NCBI GenBank assembly: GCA_033239525.1
Contig: BSYO01000019.1
Span: 11,142,592 to 11,206,591 of the forward strand
DNA: 64,000 nucleotides
DNA from: Nepenthes gracilis
Taxonomy: Eukaryota; Streptophyta; Magnoliopsida; Caryophyllales; Nepenthaceae
Direction of reading: 5' to 3'
Shown: positions 42,301 through 54,556 of the stretch, one piece after another
How the letters are laid out: each line of letters opens with the position of its first letter
Position numbering within the stretch: the stretch's first letter is position 1
Made by a program: the position numbers and the translations under genes
Notes under the pieces: generated by a model
The model's input: only the letters and a program-made list of their open reading frames with translations
Database searches by the model: none
What the model was told of the DNA's origin: nothing

Positions 42301-43425
42301 AAATCTGAATTTTTAATATGTGCAAAATTTTAAAGTTAAAGTTACTAAACCGGTCAATGCATCGATTTCTTTTACGACTTACGGTTTATTACTAATGATT
42401 GTATTTTATGGTTTGTATGTTTGCTATTATGAAAGATTTTAATGGAAGCTTTATAAGTTTCAAGAAATATGATTATTTTCTTCTAAAGTGAAGAAAATTA
42501 AGAAAAAGTATTAAGAACAAGTGTAAAAGCTTCCATAAGAAGTTTTGAAAAAGGAATCAAGAAATTGGACTAAGGAATTATTTTAGAGGGTAATATTCCC
42601 TGATATACCTTAGAATATTGTAGTAAAAATTAAAAAATTGTCCCTAGCGCCGCAGGGTAATAAAGGCGACTTTTGGCCCCATCTATTGAAATATAATAGT
42701 ATGTACCACCCACTTTGGGGTGTAATAAGGAGGTTAAGGTCTTAAATTGTGTTGACTGAATATAATTTTTTTCTCAATTGAACCACCCTGTTAGTTGGTA
42801 AAATTTATTAGCCCTAATCTCTAAAGATAAATAATAAACAAGATTTAGTATATTGATTAAGAAAAGGAAAAAGTTAAAGAAGATAAAAGTTCGTACATGT
42901 TTTATATGATTCATATTCATATGGCGAATATATTTCTATTTTAAGTATAAATGTACATACCTTTGTTATATATTTTTTGCTAAACATTTGACTCATTCTT
43001 TTACTGTTTTTCTTAACCCTTCGGATGGCAAGTATAAGTTGATATCTAGCGTGCAGGATTAAAGCCAAAAGTTGATTAGGTTCAAATGATGATGAATTGT
43101 AATGTAGTGTAGTAGATAATTTGATATCAGAAAATTATATACTCTATCTTGTGATAAAAAAAAATATAATATTGCTATTGATCATTTAGTTATACTTTCG
43201 CGAATTATTATGGTCATTATTTATACTTCTGTAAATTTTTTTTATGGTAATACTTTTGTTACCTAGTAGTATCTCTGAAGAATCTGACATTGTATTCTAT
43301 TCATACGGGGTTAGAGCCATTTGATATGGCAATCATATGATCTTCTATATAATGATTATATATTTTGTAGACTTATATGTAATATGATGTATCACTAAGT
43401 GTAAATAAAGATATGGGGTATCACA
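39362..43425 (-). mobile_element. Large solo LTR, 4.06 kb
   Basis: Starts TGTAAGGTCTGAGG, ends GGGGTATCACA, flanked by a perfect 5-bp duplication AAAGC (39357-39361 and 43426-43430). On the minus strand it starts TGTGATACCCC, a common Ty3/gypsy LTR start. It splits pol from gag of the chromovirus around it. Contents: CA-rich and CAGCA-rich sequence (39900-40520), a purine-rich block (40650-40770) and a degenerate repeat of about 195 bp (40930-42120). No internal domains. The small coiled-coil-like frame at 40675-40857 is a product of the purine-rich block. Confidence 0.85.
40930..42120. repeat. Degenerate tandem repeat of about 195 bp
   Basis: The phrase (C/G)ATGCTGAATTTG or variants occurs near 41157, 41350, 41550, 41715 and 41912, with recurrent AGTTGAACTG(G/A)CAGCC, ATATTAGCCTAA and GTGTCAACATGTAAAT between. 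Units differ by many substitutions and some indels. Noncoding and inside the 4-kb solo LTR. Confidence 0.7.
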
Positions 43426-43430
43426 AAAGC

Positions 43431-44466
43431 TGAGATTAATCCCTTCATCTCCCTATCAATTCTTCCTTGAATTTTAAAAGATTTATAACCCCAAATGCAA
43501 AATAGATTAATCTGACTGAAACAATCCACACTAGTGTCGAAGCACACCAACCATTCACATCTTCTACATCTAAAGGATTGGCTCTAGTATCACGAGTTGT
43601 GGCTACAAACACCCTGCCAGGAGCTGCCATCTTCCTATTTGGACGCTACGAGTTTGAATGATCATTTGATAAATGGCCCATCTAACCACAATTGAAGCAG
43701 GCTTCACTTTGACAGAAACAAACTTGTCCCACATTATTTGTTTTCCACAATACTTTCAAGCAGATCTCTTGAACTGGAACTCCGTAGGAGAAGACTTTGC
43801 TTCCATTGACTTTTCTTTGCTTTGACTTTCTGACGTCAAACGTGATAACTAATGAGAGCCCCCAGCCTTTAAGCTCTAGCCTCCATACTCTAACTTCTTC
43901 TGAAAATATTTCTCCTAGAGCTCAATGGAAGGAAGTTATCCAAAAATGCCTCTTGGAAGACACCCCAAGCTATCTTCTCAATCTCCTGGCCCAAGATATG
44001 ACACCGAGTGGCCCACCACTAGCCAACCGTGCCTTCCAACTTAAATGCATCGACTCAACTTTATCCTCATATGGGTAGCCAATCACCCTGAATATCTTTT
44101 CAGTCTTCTAGATCAAATCTTCAGTCTTGATCGGATCAAATTCTCCCAAAACTGTGAAATAGGCGCACCCTTAAATTAGTTAAATAGACTCCCAAAAACT
44201 CTTATCTTTCCACCAAAGAATGCCCTTTGACCTGCCAACCTTCTCATTGTAGCTAAATCTTCAGCCAACTGTTAGATCATACAACCCATTACATCGCCCA
44301 CGCAGCCCATCATAGCCAAATGACCAATTTTTTACTCGAACCTGAACCTTCACGACTCAAATTTTCATTAAGCACCATAAATGATACTTATCATACCAAA
44401 TATTTAATCATTTATTTATCTAAAATGATCCAAAATATCTTTTTTTATGACTTTTCTCTAGTATTT
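43431..44466 (-). pseudogene. Decayed gag and primer site of the chromovirus
   Basis: On the minus strand 43725-43670 encodes a zinc knuckle, ACFNCG, stop, MGHLS. Upstream (to about 44300) there are gag-like fragments. Near the LTR the sequence AGAGAAAAGTCAT and GATATTTTGGATCATTTT matches the start of the plus-oriented relative at 27134-27175; the primer site itself (ACTAGAG) is damaged. Confidence 0.65.
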
Positions 44467-46835
44467 TGTAACGAACAAAACCCAACCAAATTAAATCAAT
44501 AAATAATTAAATTTTAAATAATAGGTAATTAAATCTCACATTAATTATCCAAAATAATAATAATAATAGTCAAATCCTACCAATTATAGGACATCATTAG
44601 ACAACTATCTAAATAATATAAATATGACATATTCTATAATCATTACAAGGAAAGTGACAAATTAACAATAATTATGCTCAATGCATAATATAATATCTCA
44701 ACTATTTTCAAAATATAACCATAGACCTATATTCAGTCAATCCCAATATCCAAAGATAAAATCCATAAAGACCCAAATAATAACCCAAAATAGAATCCAT
44801 CCAAAAGAAGCAAAATGTAGTCGATATCATCTATCTAAATAGATGCGATACTCACTAGAATACATGGTGTCACGTCATATCTCTTCCATCTCTAACAAAG
44901 ATATCAAAACCCTCTACTTTGAATAAATAAGATAGAAAACATGAGTATAGAGCGTAGCAATTATTAGATACATATAATAAACAAACGCATCTGACAAATC
45001 AAAGGGGAGTCCAAAATTAGATGGTCAAAATAGATAACAGACATAAATTTGATGTCAAAAAATCGATGGCAGACTCGTACTCAAAAGTCAAATCATCAAA
45101 TTCAAAACAAAACTCAATATTAGAGAACTAATTGTAGTCTTATATTCAAATTATATATCAGATCAATCAGAAAATAGTCCTCTCAAAAAATATGTATAAT
45201 AGAAGTGATTCAAATGTCAATCAAATAATCAGATGTCTAATTAGATGTCTAATCAGATATCTAATCAAAATGTAATTCAGGACAGGATCTAATAGACAAA
45301 TAATCCAATCGTGTCTGCATATAACAGAAGTCATATTAGTACTATAAATAGATAATCCAAAGTCCAAATCAAAACGTATAATTAAAATCAAATATACAAG
45401 ACATATTAAACTCATCTGTGGGCAGAATCGACGAATATCAAATCAGTATCTATATCAGAGTTCGAATACAAATCGATACAGAAATGTAAAGTATGTACTA
45501 AATCTATCTTTTGATTATTTAAATACTAACTTGAGGAATGGTTATACCCGGTAATCTTAGGCCAATCCATTGCATTTTAATCTAACAGGTAAGATCATCT
45601 ATGTACTTTGTCCAATCACGTCCACATATAACAGAAGTCGGATTAGTACTATAAACAAATAATCCAAAATCCAAATCAAAACATATAATCAAAATCTAAT
45701 GTACAAAACATATCAAATCCTATATGTGGGCAAAATCAACGAATCTCAAATCAATGTCTATATCAGAGTCCAAATACAAGTCCATACAGAAATACAAAGT
45801 ATGTACTAAATCTAATTTTCGATTATTTAAATACTAACTTAAGGAATGGTTACACCTGACTCATCAACCTTAGGCCAATCCATATGCATTTTAGACCAAC
45901 ATGTAAAGTCATTCATGTGCCCTATCTCTCATATATAATGTTACTCACTATATTTTACCATCCGTAATTTTAGGTGCAATCCTCAAGTTTGTTAAATATA
46001 TTAGGATATTAAAATATATTATAAATTTTATTTAAATATTAGACAGAGGGGTGGGTCACTACAAATAGAGCCTTTCCTGACGGCAAAAATAGATTTCAGA
46101 TAACAGATATCTTTCCATTGGGAGTTATCCAAATAACAGATAGCATATAACAAAGGTAGTGACCACAATCTCAACACATGCATGTGAAATGTAAGGCCCA
46201 ATGTAAGTTTCATATTTATTTTCATACAGATATACTAATATAAAAATATATAATATTAAATATTTTTTAGACTTTTATAAAATAGTAAAGCTCTCCAAAA
46301 ATCACAGAATCTAAACTGAACTCTCAAATTGACTGATAGATCATACATGTATGTACAGAATAAATAGATAGAATGTATAAAAATGTCATACATATTAGTA
46401 AAATTTTTAAATTGAAAATAAATATTATCATATACGAAATCAGACAAACGGTAGGGTTAAAGGAAACATACATCGACCTTATATCGAATATTATCAAATA
46501 CAAAATTAAACAAAATAATATGTATGTTTGAAGTACCCGAACTCCACCTTCTCTCTCCTCTTCCCCATGCCCATCTCTCTATCCTCTCCTCCTCTCTGCT
46601 TCGGCCTCCCCCCTGCGCTCATTCTCTCTTCTTCTCTTCCTTCACCTCCAACATGCCACTCCTCTGTCCTCTTCTTCTCCCTCGCTTCCTCTCTCTCCCC
46701 TCCCTACCTCTCTCTTCCTTCTTCTTCCTTTCCTTTGTTGCTCTACACAGCCTCTCCTCTCTCTTTTCTTTCCCTTTTTTTCTTTTTCCTCTCTACTTCT
46801 CCACTGCTTTTGCTGCACACTACTCCCCCCTTCCC

Positions 46836-46841
<6 letters not shown>

Positions 46842-46919
<78 letters not shown>

Positions 46920-46966
46920 GTTGTTGTTGTTGTTGTTGTTATTATTGTTATTATTATTATTTTCTT
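46842..46966. repeat. (TTA)n(TTG)n microsatellite
   Basis: About 26 TTA units, then seven TTG, then mixed TTA/TTG. The poly-Asn, poly-Ile and poly-Leu frames overlapping it are artefacts. Confidence 0.95.
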
Positions 46967-46991
46967 TTTCCTTTCTTTTTCTTTTTCTTTT

Positions 46992-47994
46992 TGATGTGTT
47001 CTGAATCCAAATTTTGAACAAATTCGGATCTAATTATTTGTCTGAATCTAGTTCTATCTACTGAGTCTGAATTGTACACGCCACTACAAACAAGAGATTA
47101 GGTGACAACGGGAGGTTGTCCTTCGAAAAATATTCCGTCGCTCAAGTCAGCAAATAACCTTCGAATTAAGATGGTGAAAGTAAGAATACAGAGAGTATTT
47201 GTGATGGAAGAGTGCTCTCGATGGGAGAGGTTTTGGAAGCTTATGAGGAGCATTGGCTCTAAACACTGAGTTCCCTGGGAACGTAGTGGTAGAGAGAGAG
47301 AGCATCTGTATTGTGAAAGCAAGTGAGCTTTGCAAAAGAGAGTTTTTTGAGAGTGTTTGCCGAGCAAGTTTTAGCGTTTGTGGGCCAATGAAAGCCTGCC
47401 TTGGAGTGAGGACTCCATGGTCTTTTATAGGCACTATTTTGGGCTGTCTTCCTTGTACAGAAAGGTTTAATTCCCGCGTTCTATTAGAACTGTTGCCTTT
47501 TTTGGCGTTGAACTTTTATAATAATAACAATCGCTTGATTGATTGCTTTTCTTCTGTATTCTGCAACCGTTAGGGTTTCCGGTAGACAGGAAAAAATTCT
47601 GGCTCCTTCTGTTAGGGATGCGCATTAAATCTACTGATAACCATTATAATGGAGATTGCCTTCTGTGAAGAGCGTGAAATTAGGGGAGAAGACCGTTGCT
47701 AGTCGAGGACGGTCGTGTGGGCCAAATTGGGCTTGGCCCACTTGAGGCTTAACCTTTAGACGGTCAACTGGTCATACTTTTGGTCGATGGAAGCGTTGAC
47801 CGTCTTACATGATTGCAGTCAACGAAAGCATTGATCATCTTGGGCCCAAGTAGGCCATCCTGTTCTTGGACTTCTCTTGGCTCATTGGCCTTTTGACCAG
47901 TCAACGACTGGCGTTGACCGTCTAGGTGCTAATGGGCCGTGTGTATATGGGCCATTCCTCCTTCATGGGCCGGCCCATTACTAGTGTACCATCA
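46992..47994 (-). mobile_element. Tat-type solo LTR (1003 bp)
   Basis: Plus strand TGATGTGTTCTG...GTGTACCATCA, with a perfect 5-bp duplication CTTTT (46987-46991 and 47995-47999). The minus-strand TATA box CTATAAAAGA lies at 47421-47430. Its two ends and the TATA region match the LTR at 57803-58799 (GTTCAAA.TTTGGAT, ..CCATGG..TATAAAAG..). No internal domain. It lies in the right LTR of the chromovirus 34486-48219. Confidence 0.9.
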
Positions 47995-48219
47995 CTTTTA
48001 TTATCCAATTAGTACTTAGGTGCAAACACAGGTGCACATTGGGTGCAAGTCCACTAGAATTGACACCGAGACAACTCTTGGTTGCATTTCTGGCACTAGC
48101 CCTACTAATTTGAATTTTTTTAAAAATTTTATAATATTTAATTAATTTTTATCATATATAAATTATCCAAAATCACAATTAATATCAAAATAATTCAAAT
48201 AAAAATCCAAAGTGTTACG

Positions 48220-49065
48220 GTACCAGCCAGAGATGTCATCTCCTATAATAATGACCTCTCCGCAGGTAGTCACGGGGACGAACAACCGGCACTTGACGTG
48301 CAGATGCTCACTACTCAGATGGACACCATGTTAAAACTATTCCAGACTATATGCACTAGTCTAGATAGACAACAATTGGGGGCTCTTTCCTCCTACTCCC
48401 AGGCCTCGGCATCTAAGAGAAGAAGCCGGAGGAGGAGACAACCCACAAAGGAGGAGATCTAGTGGGATGACGACCTCGACGCCCCAGCAGTCATGAGCAA
48501 TAGGGCATAGGCAAAGCTAAGAAGGCGTCTAAGTCTTAGAGCATGGGACGAAATCCAGAGAGGTAGAATTCACGCTACTCCCGAGACGACCGGAGGCCAC
48601 CAGCCTAAGGAAAAGCCTCTTGCAACAACTACCCAATGAGGGTCCATAGCCACCCAATCTAGCAAGTCTCTCCAAACAATTCAGAGTTGAGACTCTCTTC
48701 AATGCAAAGAGGATTGCGTTGTCCTCTCAAGTGGAAGAGAGAATAAGGAAGATTAGGTAGCAACTATTTAGAGAAAATATTGACAGACACTCCATCGACC
48801 TGAGGACGTTGACATTCATGAGGGAGATCTGAATGTAGCCACCCCCTTATAAGTTTAAGATATCAACCCTGGAACCCTATGATGAGAGTTCTAATCTGAT
48901 TGACCATTTGAATCATTTCTGCACCCTACTAGGCTTTTAGGGCCTAGATACCGCCACCATGTGTCTATACTTCACTCTGACCCTCAAATGAGATGCTTTG
49001 ATTTGGTTCTACTTCCTGCAACCAAATTTGATACGAATATTTTAGGAACTAGTCGACTGCTTCCT
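48220..49065 (+). pseudogene. Tat gag fragment (continues the LTR fragment at 33540)
   Basis: Plus-strand pieces in changing frames match Tat gag: a basic segment near 48415-48440 (KRRSRRRRQ), then STLEPYDESSNLIDHLNHFCTLLGF and LKDALIWFY-like with stops, to about 49065 (ELVDCFLSQ). The same landmarks are seen at 59530-59760 (MPALDSYDSSTNP, LDHFCTNLSLQGL) and in the complete Tat. At 49066 it changes abruptly into chromovirus RNase H. Confidence 0.8.
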
Positions 49066-49150
49066 ATCGCAGGTGGATGTGGGTGGATGGATCTTTTAAG
49101 TGACTACGATTGTGAGATTGATTACAACTGAGAAAAGTTAATGTAGTAGT
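49066..49150 (+). pseudogene. Chromovirus RNase H end, left fragment
   Basis: DLLSDYDCEIDYN, stop, EKLM: the DYDCEI.Y.PGK.NVVADALS motif cut at NVV. It continues at 54557 as VADSLCHKIAYLVAHLKIK. The nested element 49151-54556 separates the halves. Confidence 0.8.
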
Positions 49151-50900
49151 TGTGACGACCTGAGCTCAAATCCCCGAACCCAACCCGGATCGTCACGATG
49201 AAAATCTCAAATTATCCGAAATCATCAATTACACGTCATCAAGCAAATTAAATGAACTTAATACTATTATTTAAGACACCATCAATAATTATCATAAGTG
49301 TATCATTAAATAAATATCCAAAACAGTTGTAGATAACTTCAATAAATAACTTCAATGTCTCAAAATATCAATTCTCATAAAGGAAATTTAATAAAAGTCA
49401 AACTAAATAAAAAATTTTAAATATCTATCGTGGAAGCCTCAATCTCTAAGATCATCTCTACCCGGAGTTTACCTAATAACACTTGATGTCTTTTATCCTA
49501 CTATCAATTTATAAAATATAAGAGTGAGTCGAATTCTTAGCAAGTAAAAATAAACAACAATAGAGGAGTATAATAAAACATTTGAGACGATAAAATAATG
49601 AATAAAATTAATAATAACAGATGATGTACCAACTACTGTCCGAGATTCCATAATATGTCGTATCCAGGACTCAAAAGCCATATGAATAACTGGATATCAA
49701 GAAGCAATATGGATTCCATTGAATCCGATCATCAGCTCGATATGAGGTCACGACTGTACGAGATAATAAGATTCTCCCTGAACCTTATTCTATCATAGTG
49801 AACCAAAGGATACGTATTTATGCCCCCAACAGCTGGTAAATGCAACGAAGTTATCCATGGTATCAACTACTCCTATAGTCCTCTCAGAGACTTACCTGTA
49901 GCATGCCATACCATCAGTGATATCACTCGCCAAATGATATCTCAGATATCATCTCCTATGATGGTCACATGGTTATAAGTATCCCTCTTTAATATCAACG
50001 ACTTCGACCAATTGTACAAGATAATAAGAATTTGATTATTCACCCAATTTGAGGTCATGACTATACGAGATAATAAGAATATCCCTGGACTTTATTCAAC
50101 TATAGTGAATCAAAAGTTGCGTATTTACACCTCCAATGGTTGGGTAAGTGTAACGAGGTTATCCATGGTATCAACTACCCCTACAGTCCTCCCAGAAACT
50201 GTACCAGTAGCATGCCATACCATTCGTGATACCCCTCGTCAAATGATATCCCATATATCATCATCTACGATGGTTACTAGGTTATAAGCATCCTTCATCA
50301 ATATCAATGACCTCAGCCTCTGGAATAAAATTGGTATTGAAAAAGTATAGATTACTCTACGGTCCCACAAACTTCTATACACCCAGATACCGTAGACTCT
50401 TCATACACTGTTCTTTACTTATCTATAGAGTGCCATTAAAATATACGCACGCCAATAAAGTTAACGCGAAGAATAATTTATCAGTTTTCATTGATCAGAT
50501 ACAAGAATAATCACTTAACCAACTATTATTATTTCAAGCATACCAAACTTATATGTATAGATCTATAGAAACACATTCTGCCATAAATGTATATATAAAT
50601 TCATTTATTTATCTCTAATTAAAATATTAATTAATTATTTATCTAATTATCCTTATAATATCACTTAAAAGTCTAGTATTAATTTTTAATATTTTGACCG
50701 CTTTTTAAATTTAATTTCATTTTGATGGTTCGAGTACCTAAACCTTGTTTAATGGTTCAAACACTCTAGGCTCATATTTTTCAGCCCAATTATAAGATTC
50801 CAAACCCAAAAATAATTACTAAATTAGTTAAACAATTATCAGAATTAATTAGACAATTTATTTTTAAAAATTATAAACTAAAAATATTTAAGATGATATA
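49151..50900 (-). repeat. 3' LTR of the short gypsy element
   Basis: Contains an internal duplication with a period of about 307 bases (GAGGTCACGACTGTACGAG at 49744 and GAGGTCATGACTATACGAG at 50051). Shares ATGTCGTATCCA.GACTCAAAAGCCATATG and GGATTCCATTGAATCCGA with the solo LTR at 8231. Confidence 0.88.
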
Positions 50901-52802
50901 ATCTACCCCCCTTAAAAGATTTTTGTTCTCAAAAATTAACAGAATCATGGAATAGTATGGAGATTGTATCTTTAAATTTTTCCTCCAATTCTTACGTATT
51001 GTTCATAGTTCATCAAATCTCTTTAATAATTTAAACTCATATCATAATAAATCCCAAAAATAAATTCTATATATTCACAGGGTAAATGTGGACAAATTAA
51101 AGATATTGGAGGGATTCTACCATCACATCCAAAGGAATAAATTTAAATAATGACATTGAGATAATTTATTCAAAATTGAATAAAATGTCACTCGAAGAAC
51201 TATAGACAGATGCTACAGTAAGCACAACAAAAGGCTGAATAATACCGAAAGAATAATGTCAAAGTTTAAAATTTTAGCATAGCACATGAAGTATCAAGCG
51301 ATTCATCAAAGAGTCTTAGAGTAAAAGTTAATAATAATTTTGGTATTACACATACTGTAACGATAATAGAAAAGATAAAGGTTACGAAATACTCATTAGA
51401 AGGAATATTTGGGGCTACAATATTAAGGGTACTTGGGGAAAAGAGATCCAAGAAATCTCAATCTCAATTTTTAATTTTTTAACCAAAGAATACAAAAGAA
51501 AATATAATTTAAGGAAATTCATCCAAAAGAAATAGATGGAGTTATTGGTACTACACTTAAGCCTGTAAGAGTAAAAAAAAATCGATACAAATAATACCAA
51601 TGAAGGTATCAGAATTTTGAATGGCACGGTATGTCAAATTGAGAACAAATGAGATTGCAATTGAGCAAATTTCTCCGATAGGACAAACATGATAGCAATT
51701 TAGGAGATTTTGTTTTTTACCAAACTGCTTTTAGATGAAGGTGAGTACAAAATCCCAATTCTAATCGATGGCACTATAGAAGAGAACGCAATGACAATTT
51801 GACTCCGAAAGTTATAAGGGACAAATGGTAATAAAAAAAACAACAGTCGGACAATGTTTTCTGGAATGTGTGCCAAGAGAGAAAGAAGCTTTTGACTAGG
51901 TTTTTTTTTCGTTCTTCTACCTTGATTATAGCCTCTAAATTCTTTCATGGTAGACACGATTGCCATTTCGATTGTATTTTTAATTCTTTAAGTTTCGTAA
52001 TTGCCACCCCATAAGGTTTTGAAATTGATGCGATTATTCAAATTATCTCGATAGAGAAATCAATCTTTTGTACGGTATTTGTACCCGCAATATGGTCATA
52101 ACGCACTTGAAAATCTCTGAGTTGATAATAATGCCTCTATTCAATAATGCATCCTACTCCGTTGTAGATGCAAAAGCCTTGGATCATCCATGGCTGATGT
52201 GCAACATATCAATAGTCAGGGTCAAAATCCTCCTAGTCAAGAATGACTGAAGTTCTACTTGACATTGTGGTTATTATCGATCGAATGGAGTTGTCATCTT
52301 CTTCTTTAGCATATGACAATGCCCGATGCATAACCCTAGGTTATGAGGAACCTACTAATCCTTTGTCGCTTATACATTAAGAAAGGTGATGGTCCGATCT
52401 TGGAATCTGCAGTAATAAGCTTTGGTGGTCCTTTTCTTCCGAATAGCTAAACAAAAGAAGTTTGCGCATTCACCGCCTAAGATCCGCAAGTCAAGGCTCG
52501 TACTATGAGCTGTCCTACTCTGTATAAATGCCATCATAAATTTTGCAAGAGTCTCATCAACCTATAAAATAAGAAAATTTAGAATCTAGCCAATATCAAT
52601 ACTCTAGCCTACAAGTTTCCTCCTAATCTCAAAATATCACATACCCTAAACCTAAATTATATGATACATTTCACGACTTAAAATCACCAACAATCCTGTA
52701 AATCCTAAAATATCATTAAATCGCCTAATATCCTCAATTATTATCAACTCCAAAATTTCTCAAATGTTCACACAGAACCTTAATTCTCTAATACCATTAA
52801 GT
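50901..52802 (-). other. Internal region of the short gypsy element, no gene seen
   Basis: 1.9 kb of mostly AT-rich sequence bounded by the polypurine tract (50901-50925) and the primer site (52786-52796). The open frames are short and resemble nothing. I see no zinc knuckle, protease, RT or integrase motif on either strand. Confidence 0.65.
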
Positions 52803-54556
52803 TGTGACGACCTGAGCTCGAATCCCCGAACCCAACCCAGACTGTCACGATGAAAATCTCAAATCTCAAATCATCCGAAATCATTAATTACACATCATCA
52901 AGCAACTTAAATGAACTCAATACTATTATTCAAGACACTATCAATAATTATCATAAGTGTATCATTAAATAAATATCCAAAACAGTTGTAGATAACTTCA
53001 ATAAATAATTTTAATATCCCAAAATATCAATTCTCATAAAGGAAATCTAATAAAAGTCAAACTAAATAAAAAATTTTAAATCTCTGAGATCATCTTTACC
53101 CGGAGTCTACCCAATAACACTCGATCTCTTTTATCCTGCTATCAATCTGTCTATTCTGAAACTAATAAAATATAAGAGTGGGTCGAATGCCTAGTAAGTA
53201 AAAATAAACAATAATAGAGGAGTACAATAAATCATCTCGGATGACAAAATAATGAATAAAATGAATAATAAGTGATGTACCAACTACTGTCCGAGATCTA
53301 ATAATATGTCGTATCCACGATGCAAAAGCCATATGAACAACTGGATATGAAGAAGTAATATGATTCCGTTGAATTTGATCACCAACTCAATACGAGGTCA
53401 TGACTGTACGAGATAATAAGAATCTACCTGAACCTTATTCTACCATAGTGAATCAAATACCACGTATTTATGCCCCCAACGGTTGGATAAGTGCAACGAG
53501 TTTATCTATGGTATCAACTACCTTTACAGTCCTCCTAAAGGTTGTACCCGTAGCATACCATACCATCTGTGATTCTCCTTGTCAAATGATATCTCAAATA
53601 TCATCTCCTACGATAGTCACATGATTATAAGTATCCCTCTTCAATATCAACGACTTCGACCAATTGTACAATATAACAATAATTCGATAATTCGCCCAAT
53701 TTGAGGTCACGACTGTACGAGATAATAAGAATATCCTTGTAGCTTATTCTACCATAGTGAATCAAAGGCCGCGTATTTACGTCTGCAATGGCTGGATAAG
53801 TGTAACGAAGTTATCCATAATATCAACTACCACTACAATCCTCCCAGATGCTGTACCAATAGCATGCTATACCATCTTTGATACCCCTCGCCAAATGATA
53901 TCTCGGATATCGTCATCTACAATGGTCACTAGGTTATAAGTATCCCTCATCAATATCAATGACATCAATCTCTAGAATAAAATCGGTATTGAAAAAGTAT
54001 AGACTACTCTATGGTCCCACGAACTCCCATATACCCAGATACCATAGAGTCTTCACGCACTCTCCTTTACTTATCCATAGAGTGCCAATAAAATTTGCGC
54101 ATGCCAATAAAGTTAACGCGAAGAATAATTTACCAATTTTTATCGATGAGATATATGAATAATTACTTAACCGACTATTATTATTTCAAGTATACCAAAC
54201 TCATATGTATAGATCTATAGAAACACATTCTGCCATAAATGTATATATATATATATTCATTTATTTATCTCTAATTAAAATATTAATAAATTATTTATCT
54301 AATTATTCTTATAATATCACTTAAAATTCTACTATTAATTTTTAATATTTTGACCACTTTTTAAATTTAATTTCATATTAATGGTTAGAGTACCTAGACC
54401 CTATTTAATGGTTCAAACACTCTAGGCTTATATTTTTCAACCCAATTATAAGATTTCAAACCCAAAAATAATTACAAAATTAGTTAAACAATTATCAGAA
54501 TTAATTAAATAATTTATTTTTAAAAATCATAAACTAAAAATATTCAAGATGTTACA
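52803..54556 (-). repeat. 5' LTR of the short gypsy element
   Basis: Same ends as the left copy, with the same internal duplication of about 300 bases (GAGGTCATGACTGTACGAG at about 53394 and GAGGTCACGACTGTACGAG at about 53702). Many single-base differences from the left copy point to an old insertion. Confidence 0.88.

Larger units (their letters stand above)
34486..48219 (-). mobile_element. Chromovirus, minus orientation, inserted in the Tat leader
   Basis: LTRs at 34486-36855 and 44467-48219. The flanks are GCACC (34481-34485) and GTACC (48220-48224), a 5-bp duplication with one change. Joining the flanks rebuilds the Tat leader: AAGCTAGCGCACC then AGCCAGAGATG aligns with AAGCTAGCACTCCCGCTAGAGATG at 58893. 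The element carries two later solo LTRs, one internal (39362-43425) and one inside its right LTR (46992-47994). It is the same family as 27012-33539. Gag-pol is fully decayed. Confidence 0.85.
44467..48219 (-). repeat. Chromovirus 5' LTR (right copy), interrupted by a solo LTR
   Basis: On the minus strand it ends GTTCGTTACA at 44467, the same ten bases as the LTR end at 33530-33539. It begins near GTAACACTTTGG at 48219, the terminal T being changed. Without the insertion (46992-47994) it is about 2.75 kb. A segment at 45600-45860 repeats the one at 45300-45540 (AGTCATATTAGTACTATAAATAGATAATCC and following), so it carries an internal duplication that accounts for the length difference from the left LTR. 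Confidence 0.8.
49151..54556 (-). mobile_element. Short gypsy element without coding domains
   Basis: LTRs of about 1.75 kb (49151-50900 and 52803-54556), starting TGTGACGACCTGAGCTC and ending GATGTTACA (GATGATATA in the left copy). Target duplication GTAGT/GTAGC with one change. Primer site CTCTAATACCA on the plus strand (52786-52796, initiator Met type with one change) and polypurine TTAAGGGGGGTAGAT on the minus strand next to the left LTR. The internal region is only 1.9 kb and shows no gag or pol. It is a non-autonomous or deleted element, minus-oriented. Confidence 0.88.

Noticed and set aside
46524..47021. Long frames rich in Leu, Ile or Asn on both strands
   Set aside because: They come from the CT-rich LTR block and the (TTA)n(TTG)n microsatellite.
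50057..54162. Similar short frames at 50057, 50307, 53400, 53757 and 53959 that might suggest a duplicated gene
   Set aside because: They are the same LTR sequence present in two LTRs with an internal duplication; the frames are not preserved between copies.
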